In this document: in pieces, positions 58,290-64,000 of the stretch
Layout of the letters: each line of letters begins with the position of its first letter
Position numbering within the stretch: the first letter of the stretch is position 1
NCBI RefSeq assembly: GCF_001428865.1
Contig: NZ_LMIV01000002.1
Location: 938,903 to 1,002,902 of the forward strand
DNA: 64,000 nt
Reading direction: 5' to 3'
Origin: Sphingomonas sp. Root241
Lineage (GTDB): Bacteria > Pseudomonadota > Alphaproteobacteria > Sphingomonadales > Sphingomonadaceae
The notes under the pieces: generated by a model
The model's database searches: none
Told to the model about the DNA's origin: nothing
The model's input: only the letters and a program-made list of their open reading frames with translations
Translations under genes and position numbers: made by a program

Positions 58290-59710
58290 ACGATCGCGCG
58301 ATTCGCAGCGTCGCCATTCTCGGCGGCGGCATCACCGGCCTGTCCGCCGCGGCGGCGTTCGCGCGCGCGCTGCCGCAGGTCGCGATCACCGTGATCGAGA
58401 CCGCGCCCGATCCCGCGGCGCTCGCCGATCGGCTGCCGGGCAGCATGACTTCGATCCACCGCTTTCATGCGAGCATCGGCCTCGACGAGGCGGTGCTGCT
58501 CGGCGCGGGGGCGGCGACCCCACGGCTGGGGCTCCGCTTCGAGAATTGGCCCGCGGGTGGCGAAACCTGGTATCATGTCCACGGCGATCACGGCGCGCCG
58601 ACGGGGACGGTCGCCTTCCACCAGCTCTGGGCGCGCGCGCGGCGCGAGGGGCAGGCCGAACCCTGGCATCGCTACGCCGCTGCCGGTGTGCTTGCCGAAG
58701 CGGGAAGGTTCGTACATCCGCAGGGCGGTCCCGGATCGCCGCTGGCGACTTTCGACTATGCGCTGCGGCTCGATCCCGAACGCTACCGCGAGATCCTCGC
58801 GTCGCTCGTCGATCAGTTGCGCGTGGTGCGTACCCAAGGCAGTTTTGCCGGCATTGATCGGCATGGGGATGGCGTGGTCGCAGCGCTGCTGCTCGCCGAC
58901 GGCCGCCGGATCGAGGCCGATCTGTATCTCGATGCCTCGGGCCCCGCGGCGGTGCTGGCCGAAGCGGTCGGCGGCGCCTTCGAGGACTGGAGCAACGCGC
59001 TACCCTGCGACCGCCTGTTGCTGGGCGAGGGGCCGCCGAGCGCCGCAAGCCCGAACGACACGATCGTCGGCGGCGCGCGGGGCTGGCAATTCGCCTGCCC
59101 GCTGCCCGGGCGGACCATGCTCGGGCACGTCTGGTCCTCGGCCGATCCCGCGCCCGATCCTCAGGGGCGTTCGCTCGCGCTCCGTCCCGGCCGACGCGCC
59201 GATCCGTGGATTCGCAACGTTCTCATGATCGGCGATGCCGCTGTCGTGCTGGACCCACTCCACTGGCCCAATCTCCACCTTGCCCAGAACGGGATCGCGC
59301 GTGCGCTCGATCTGCTCCCGGGGCGTGATTGTCATCCTGTGGAGATCGCCGAGTATAACCGCCGTTCGCGCGAGGAAGCCCGGCGGATGCGCGACTTTCA
59401 GGCACTCCATTATCTGCGCGCGGGCGCATCGATCGAAGTGCCCGAGAGCCTCGCCCGGACGCTCCAGCAATTCGAGAGCCGTGGGCGGTTGCCCGTTTAT
59501 GACGAGGATAGCCTGCCCGACGAGATCTGGCTGTCGGCGCTGCTCGGCCTGGGCGTGCTGCCCCGCGACATCCAGCCGCTCGCTGCGGCGGTGGACCCGA
59601 TCGTCGCCGCGGCGCGGATGACGGAGATACGGGCTGGCCTGGCGCAATTGCCCGCGCGGGTGCCTGGTTTCGCGGAATATCTTGCGCAGGTGAGGGCTTC
59701 GAGGCGTTAG
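58286..59710 (+). CDS. Degenerate tryptophan-halogenase-like FAD protein
   Basis: A 474-residue paralogue of the preceding protein. The dinucleotide motif is VAILGGGITGLSAAAAFAR, lacking the GGGTAGW tryptophan. At the position of the catalytic lysine it has arginine (ATPRLGLRFENW), and the WxWxIP motif reads GWQFACPLPGRTMLGHVWSS. FAD-binding parts (LYLDASGPAAVLAEAVGG, VLMIGDAAVVLDPLHWPNLH) remain. Hence it is probably not a halogenase; a flavin monooxygenase or a partner subunit is possible. The start is GTG 58286 overlapping the upstream TGA, implying co-translation. No frameshift is seen; the gene looks intact. Confidence 0.8.
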   Translation: MNDRAIRSVAILGGGITGLSAAAAFARALPQVAITVIETAPDPAALADRLPGSMTSIHRFHASIGLDEAVLLGAGAATPRLGLRFENWPAGGETWYHVHGDHGAPTGTVAFHQLWARARREGQAEPWHRYAAAGVLAEAGRFVHPQGGPGSPLATFDYALRLDPERYREILASLVDQLRVVRTQGSFAGIDRHGDGVVAALLLADGRRIEADLYLDASGPAAVLAEAVGGAFEDWSNALPCDRLLLGEGPPSAASPNDTIVGGARGWQFACPLPGRTMLGHVWSSADPAPDPQGRSLALRPGRRADPWIRNVLMIGDAAVVLDPLHWPNLHLAQNGIARALDLLPGRDCHPVEIAEYNRRSREEARRMRDFQALHYLRAGASIEVPESLARTLQQFESRGRLPVYDEDSLPDEIWLSALLGLGVLPRDIQPLAAAVDPIVAAARMTEIRAGLAQLPARVPGFAEYLAQVRASRR

Positions 59711-59734
59711 GCTGAAGACCCGTTCACCCCTTTT

Positions 59735-59841
59735 CGTCATCCCCGCGAAAGCGGGGACCCATCTCCTGAGCGAGCGGCAAAGTGCACCGGCGCGCTTGTG
59801 GAAACTGTCGGAGATGGGTCCCCGCTTTCGCGGGGATGACG
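59735..59841. repeat. Perfect 32-bp inverted repeat pair
   Basis: Arms 59735-59766 and 59810-59841 are exact reverse complements, each with a gtccccgc-tttc-gcggggat style hairpin plus a GGAGATGG tail. It lies between the converging halogenase-like and efflux lipoprotein genes and may terminate both transcripts. Confidence 0.92.
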
Positions 59842-59862
59842 TTTGAATCCAAGACTTCAGGC

Positions 59863-61302
59863 TCAAGGCCGCCCGCCCGCCGTTTCCGGCCCTTGCGGCG
59901 TCACGCGCAGCAGCGAATCGCCGCCCAGCGTGCGGTACAGCGTCACGAGGTTGCTCGCCTGCACCAGCCGCGTGTTCACCAAGGTGCGTTGCGCCGTATA
60001 CAGCGAACGCTGCGCATCGAGGCTGGACAGGAACGTGTCGATCCCACCGCGATAGCGCGCCTCGGCCAGCCGGAAAGTATCGGCCGCCGCGGTCGCCTGC
60101 GCCTGGGTCGCGCGGAGCTGCTCGGTGATCGTCCCGCGCCGCGCCAAGGCGTCGGCCACTTCGCGGAACGCCGACTGGATCGCCCGTTCATAGGTGGCGA
60201 CCGCCGCCTCGCGCTGCGCCTCGCTCAGCCGCACGTTCGCCTTGCCGGCGCCGGCGTTGAAGATCGAATAATTCGCATCGGCACCGGCGGACCAGTTGAA
60301 CCCGTTGCCGCTGAACAGCCCGGTCAGTGCATTGCTCGCGAGTCCCAGCAGGCCGGTGAGCGAGATGTGCGGAAACAGAGCGGCACGCGCCGCGCCGATC
60401 TCGGCATTGGCAGCGCGCAGCTGATATTCGGCCTGGACCACGTCGGGGCGGCGAAGCAGCACGCTCGAATCGATCCCGGCGGGCAATTCGGCGATCGTCG
60501 GCGCGGCCTCGTCGAGCGACGCGGGCAGCAACGCCGGATCGATCGGCGCGCCGACCAGCAGCTGGAGCGCATTGATATCCTGCGCGAGCGCAGTGCGCTG
60601 CTGGGCCAGGTCTGCGCGTGCGCCTTCCAGCACTTGCTCGGCCTGGCGCAGATCGGTGCGCGGCGCGATCCCGCCTTCCAGCCGGGCGCGAGTCAGCCGC
60701 ACGCTGTTCTCGGCATTGCCCGCGGTGTCCTGCGCGATCTTGAGCAGGCTCGCGTCGGCGGCATAGTTCAGCCACGCGTCGGCGATGTCGCCGACCAGGG
60801 TGAGATAGGTCGCGCGCGCGCCGGCCTCGGTGGCGAAATAGCGGTTCTGCTCGGCGCGGGTGAGCGAGGCGACGCGGCCGAACAGGTCGAGCTCGAAGCC
60901 GGTGATCCCGGCATCGGCGGTGAAGCGCGTGCGGGCGCCCGATCCCGCAGTCGAGGAGCCGGTGCTCTGGCCGTCGGAGACCGTCGCGCCTGCGCCGGCG
61001 CTGACTTCGGGCAGCCGATCCGCGCGCTGGATGCGATATTGCTCCCGCGCCACGCGAATGTTCGCCGCGGCGAGGCGAAGGTCGCGATTCTCGGTCAGCG
61101 CCCGGGCGATCAGCGACTGGAGCCGCGCATCGCGGAAGATGTCGCGATAGGTGACCGTGGGCAGCGCAGCTTCGCTGTTAGCCAGATAGGCGTCGCCGAC
61201 CGGCCAACTCGGCGGCACCGGCGCCGCGGGCTGGACGTATTTCGGATCCATCGAGCAGCCGGCGAGCGCGGTCGCGGCGAGGAACAGCGCCGCGCGCCTC
61301 AT
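59863..61302 (-). CDS. RND efflux outer-membrane lipoprotein (NodT/OprM family)
   Basis: A 479-residue TolC-like channel. Signal peptide with lipobox ALAGCS (Cys16 approximately), then KYVQPAAPVPPSWPVG, and the two repeats of coiled-coil/beta-strand structure: ARALTENRDLRLAAANIRVA, LTLVGDIADAWLNYAADASL, GGIAPRTDLRQAEQVLEGAR and VLLRRPDVVQAEYQLRAANA, FREVADALARRGTITEQL. Its ATG overlaps the stop of the RND pump gene (ATGA), so channel and pump are made together. Drug/toxin or aromatic export; unrelated to the sugar genes as far as can be seen. Confidence 0.93.
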   Translation of the reverse strand: MRRAALFLAATALAGCSMDPKYVQPAAPVPPSWPVGDAYLANSEAALPTVTYRDIFRDARLQSLIARALTENRDLRLAAANIRVAREQYRIQRADRLPEVSAGAGATVSDGQSTGSSTAGSGARTRFTADAGITGFELDLFGRVASLTRAEQNRYFATEAGARATYLTLVGDIADAWLNYAADASLLKIAQDTAGNAENSVRLTRARLEGGIAPRTDLRQAEQVLEGARADLAQQRTALAQDINALQLLVGAPIDPALLPASLDEAAPTIAELPAGIDSSVLLRRPDVVQAEYQLRAANAEIGAARAALFPHISLTGLLGLASNALTGLFSGNGFNWSAGADANYSIFNAGAGKANVRLSEAQREAAVATYERAIQSAFREVADALARRGTITEQLRATQAQATAAADTFRLAEARYRGGIDTFLSSLDAQRSLYTAQRTLVNTRLVQASNLVTLYRTLGGDSLLRVTPQGPETAGGRP

Positions 61303-64000
61303 GCCGTGGCCTCCGGGCTATCGTCGTGATGGCCTCGCTCGCGGATCGCCTTCAGTCCGTCGCGCACGCCGCGGCGGACCAGCACGAAGAACAAGGGAAT
61401 GTAGAAGATCGCCAGGATCGTCGCGGTCAGCATGCCGCCGATCACCGCGGTGCCGATCGCGATGCGGCTGTTCGCGCCGGCGCCGGTCGAGATCGCCAGC
61501 GGCAGCACGCCGAAGATGAAGGCGAGGCTGGTCATCAGGATCGGGCGGAGACGGATGCGTGCCGCCTCCAGCGCCGCATCGATGACGCGCTTGCCTTCCT
61601 TCTCGGCGCGCTCGGCGAACTCGATCATCAGGATCGCGTTCTTGGCGGCGAGCCCCATCGTGGTGAGCAGCCCGATCTGGAGATAGACGTCGTTCTGCAG
61701 CCCGCGCAGCGTCACTGCGAACACCGCGCCGACAAGGCCCAGCGGAATCACCAGCAGCACCGCGACCGGAATGCTCCAGCTCTCGTACAAGGCGGCGAGG
61801 CACAGGAAGACGACGAGCAGCGACACCGCGTAGAGATACGGCGCCTGCCCGGAGGACAGCCGCTCCTGGAAGGAGAGGCCGGCCCATGCGACGCTCGTCC
61901 CCGGGATCTGCGCAGCGAGCTCCTCCATCCGGCGCATCGCCTCGCCCGAGCTCCGCCCCGGCGCGGCCTGGCCCTGGAACTCGAAGGCGGGAATGCCCTG
62001 GAAGCGCGACATCGTCGTCGGCGCGGTCGCCCAGCTCGTCTGCGCGAAGGAGGAGAAGGGCGCCATCTGCCCGTTATTGGAGCGGACGAACCATTCGTCG
62101 ATATTGTCCGGGTTCGCGCGATATTGCGCGTCGCCCTGCACATAGACGCGCTTCACCCGGCCGCGGTCGATGAAGTCGTTGACGTAGCGGCCGCCCCAGG
62201 CAGTAGAGAGCGTGCTGTTGACGTCGCTTTGACTCAGGCCGAGCGCGGCGAGCTTCTGCTGGTCGATATCGACCTTGAGCGTGGCGACATCGGGAAGATC
62301 CGAGAGGCGGACCTGCGCGAGCGCGGGGTCGGCGTTGGCGGCGGCGAGCAGCCTGTCGCGCGCGGCGAGGAACTGGTCGCGCGGCATGCTGCTGGCGTTC
62401 TGGAGCTCCATCGTGAAGCCGCTCGACTGGCCGAGGCCGCGGATCGCGGGCGGCACCAGCGCGAAAACCTGCGCATCGCGAAAATTGCGAAACGCCGCCG
62501 ACGCGCGCTGAACGATGGCGTCGGCCGCATTTTCCTTGCCGTGCCGTTTCGACCAGTCCGCAAGGTTGATGAAGCCCTGGCCGGTATTCTGGCCGCTCGC
62601 GCCGCCGCCGCCGCCGCCGCCGGTGACAGTGAACATCGTCGCCGAGTTCTTCGCCTCCTGCTCCATGAAATAACGCTCGACCGCTCGTTGCACTTCCTGG
62701 GTGCGGCTCTGCGTCGCGCCGGCGGGAAGGCGGAACTGCACCGACGCCGCACCCTGGTCCTCGGTCGGCAGGAAGCCGGTGGGGAGCCGCGTGAACATCA
62801 GCACCAGCAACAGGCAGACCACCGCGTAGATCAGCAGGAACAGCCATTTGCGGTTGACCACTGTGGTGACGGCGCCGGTGTAGCGCTGGACGCCGCGATC
62901 GAAGTTGCTGTTGAACCAGTCGCGGGCATTGCCGAAGAAGCGGCCGACCGCCGGGAAGCGCCGCTCTACCCAGCCATTATGCTCTTCGCTCTTCTTCTTG
63001 AGCAGGGTGGCGGTGAGCGCGGGAGTGAGGATCAGGGCGACCAGCACCGAGAGCACCATCGCCGACACGATCGTCACCGAGAATTGCCGGTAGATCACAC
63101 CGGTCGATCCGCCGAAGAACGCCATCGGCAGGAACACCGCAGAGAGCACCAATGCGATGCCGACCAGCGCCATCTGGATCTGCTCCATCGACTTGATCGT
63201 CGCGTCGCGCGGGGAGAGATCGGGGTCCTCCTCCATCAGCCGCTCGACATTCTCGACCACGACGATCGCGTCGTCGACGAGCATGCCGATCGCCAGCACC
63301 AGCCCGAACAGCGTCAGCGTGTTGATCGAGAAACCGAGCGCGTAGAACACCGCGAAGGTGCCCAGCAGCACCACCGGCACTGCGATGAATGGGATCAACG
63401 TCGCACGAATGCTCTGGAGGAAGATGAACATCACGATCACGACGAGGAGGATCGCCTCGACCAAAGTCTTCACCACTTCCTCGATCGAGAGCTTGATGAA
63501 CGCTGTCGTGTCGTTGGCATAGGCGTATTTGAAGCCGGCGGGGAAGCTGCGCGCGATCTGCTCCACTTCCGCCTTGACCAATTCGGCGGTCTCGAGCGCG
63601 TCGGCGCCGGGTGAGAGGCTGATCGCGATGCCTGCGCCCGGATGGCCGTTGACCCGGCTGACGGCATTGTAGCTCTCGGCACCGAGCTCGACTCGCGCGA
63701 CATCCTTGAGCAGCACGTTGGCGCCGCTGGTCTCGGTCTTGAGGATGATCTTTTCGAACTGCGCCGGGGTCTGGAGCCGCGACTGGGCGGTCACGGTCGC
63801 GTTGAGCATCTGGGTGCTCGGCTGCGGCTGGCCGCCGATCTCGCCCGCGGCGACTTCGGTATTCTGGTTCTGGATCGCCGTGATCACGTCGCTCGGCATC
63901 AGCGAATAGCTCGCCAGCCGATCGGGATTCAGCCAGATGCGCATCGCATAGGGCGCGCCGAACACATTGGTGTCGCCGACGCCCGGGGTGCGCGCCAGCG
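61299..64000 (-). CDS. RND (HAE-1, AcrB/MexB-type) efflux pump, 5' end beyond window
   Basis: About 900 C-terminal residues of an inner-membrane proton-driven efflux pump are visible, running off the right edge. Motifs: GAPYAMRIWLNPDRLASYSL, the proton-relay Asp pair in AIGMLVDDAIVVVENVERLM, LMEEDPDLSPRDATIKSMEQ, the second large periplasmic domain with a glycine run (TGGGGGGGASGQNTGQGF), IPLGLVGAVFAVTLRGLQND and the final GVLPLAISTGAGANSRIAIG. It is co-translated with the outer-membrane lipoprotein. A membrane-fusion protein gene should lie beyond the window. Confidence 0.95.
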   Translation of the reverse strand, partial: LARTPGVGDTNVFGAPYAMRIWLNPDRLASYSLMPSDVITAIQNQNTEVAAGEIGGQPQPSTQMLNATVTAQSRLQTPAQFEKIILKTETSGANVLLKDVARVELGAESYNAVSRVNGHPGAGIAISLSPGADALETAELVKAEVEQIARSFPAGFKYAYANDTTAFIKLSIEEVVKTLVEAILLVVIVMFIFLQSIRATLIPFIAVPVVLLGTFAVFYALGFSINTLTLFGLVLAIGMLVDDAIVVVENVERLMEEDPDLSPRDATIKSMEQIQMALVGIALVLSAVFLPMAFFGGSTGVIYRQFSVTIVSAMVLSVLVALILTPALTATLLKKKSEEHNGWVERRFPAVGRFFGNARDWFNSNFDRGVQRYTGAVTTVVNRKWLFLLIYAVVCLLLVLMFTRLPTGFLPTEDQGAASVQFRLPAGATQSRTQEVQRAVERYFMEQEAKNSATMFTVTGGGGGGGASGQNTGQGFINLADWSKRHGKENAADAIVQRASAAFRNFRDAQVFALVPPAIRGLGQSSGFTMELQNASSMPRDQFLAARDRLLAAANADPALAQVRLSDLPDVATLKVDIDQQKLAALGLSQSDVNSTLSTAWGGRYVNDFIDRGRVKRVYVQGDAQYRANPDNIDEWFVRSNNGQMAPFSSFAQTSWATAPTTMSRFQGIPAFEFQGQAAPGRSSGEAMRRMEELAAQIPGTSVAWAGLSFQERLSSGQAPYLYAVSLLVVFLCLAALYESWSIPVAVLLVIPLGLVGAVFAVTLRGLQNDVYLQIGLLTTMGLAAKNAILMIEFAERAEKEGKRVIDAALEAARIRLRPILMTSLAFIFGVLPLAISTGAGANSRIAIGTAVIGGMLTATILAIFYIPLFFVLVRRGVRDGLKAIRERGHHDDSPEATA

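Noticed and set aside
58286..59710. Second halogenase-like gene as a pseudogene
   Set aside because: The frame is intact, the start overlaps the upstream stop and the FAD-binding parts are kept, so altered function is more likely than decay.
35100..59841. CRISPR array suggested by recurring short palindromes
   Set aside because: The palindromes occur singly or as facing pairs in scattered intergenic sites, with no regular spacers and no cas genes.
61326..63614. Plus-strand frame of about 760 codons opposite the RND pump
   Set aside because: Histidine- and arginine-rich shadow translation with no recognisable domain; the pump motifs on the minus strand are unmistakable.

Overview
The window reads as chromosomal DNA of a GC-rich alphaproteobacterium, most likely Sphingomonas or a close relative. 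The grounds are: TonB-dependent receptors without SusD partners, a Sphingomonas-type non-phosphorylative L-rhamnose pathway, the gshB/yraN/rsmI/LpoA-like/hemW housekeeping cluster, and many short palindromic intergenic repeats. This placement is inferred from protein families; no marker gene such as 16S rRNA is present.

Layout. Positions 1-4923 are core genes: gshB (cut by the left edge), yraN, a small unknown gene, rsmI, an LpoA-like lipoprotein and hemW. Positions 4934-5860 hold a small cassette: a DUF559 nuclease gene between perfect 46-bp inverted repeats, itself lying between tRNA-Gly(TCC) and a 20-bp near-copy of that tRNA's 3' end. From 5949 to about 50314 there is a very large carbohydrate-utilisation region aimed at pectin, above all rhamnogalacturonan-I (RG-I) and its galactan/arabinogalactan side chains.

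The polysaccharide enzymes are GH2, three GH43-like propellers, PL22 oligogalacturonate lyase, GH115, two GH105, GH53 galactanase, GH35, GH28, two SGNH/CE12-type esterases, PL11 RG lyase, a BNR_4 propeller protein and a GH5-like enzyme. Two TonB-dependent receptors bring oligosaccharides across the outer membrane; GPH and MFS carriers probably take products into the cytoplasm. Released rhamnose would go through RhaM, rhamnose 1-dehydrogenase, lactonase, rhamnonate dehydratase, 2-keto-3-deoxyrhamnonate dehydrogenase and a diketo-deoxyrhamnonate hydrolase to pyruvate plus lactate; an IclR regulator sits in the middle. Released galactose would go through a secreted mutarotase, galactose 1-dehydrogenase, an IlvD/Edd dehydratase, dgoK and dgoA (De Ley-Doudoroff route). 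No lactonase specific for galactonolactone and no GH78/GH106 rhamnosidase was recognised.

Positions 50465-56749 carry a chemotaxis receptor, a GntR/FadR regulator with a perfect palindrome beside it, a sodium/sugar symporter, dgoK and dgoA. Positions 56790-59710 hold two overlapping tryptophan-halogenase-like genes, the second with degenerate active-site motifs. Positions 59863-64000 hold an RND efflux outer-membrane lipoprotein and most of an RND pump (cut by the right edge).

Two themes deserve attention beyond gene content. First, palindromic repeat elements have landed near the 5' ends of three exported-enzyme genes (GH115, GH35, GH43) without closing the frame from the upstream, translationally coupled start. 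Second, the DUF559 cassette has the structure of a minimal mobile unit.
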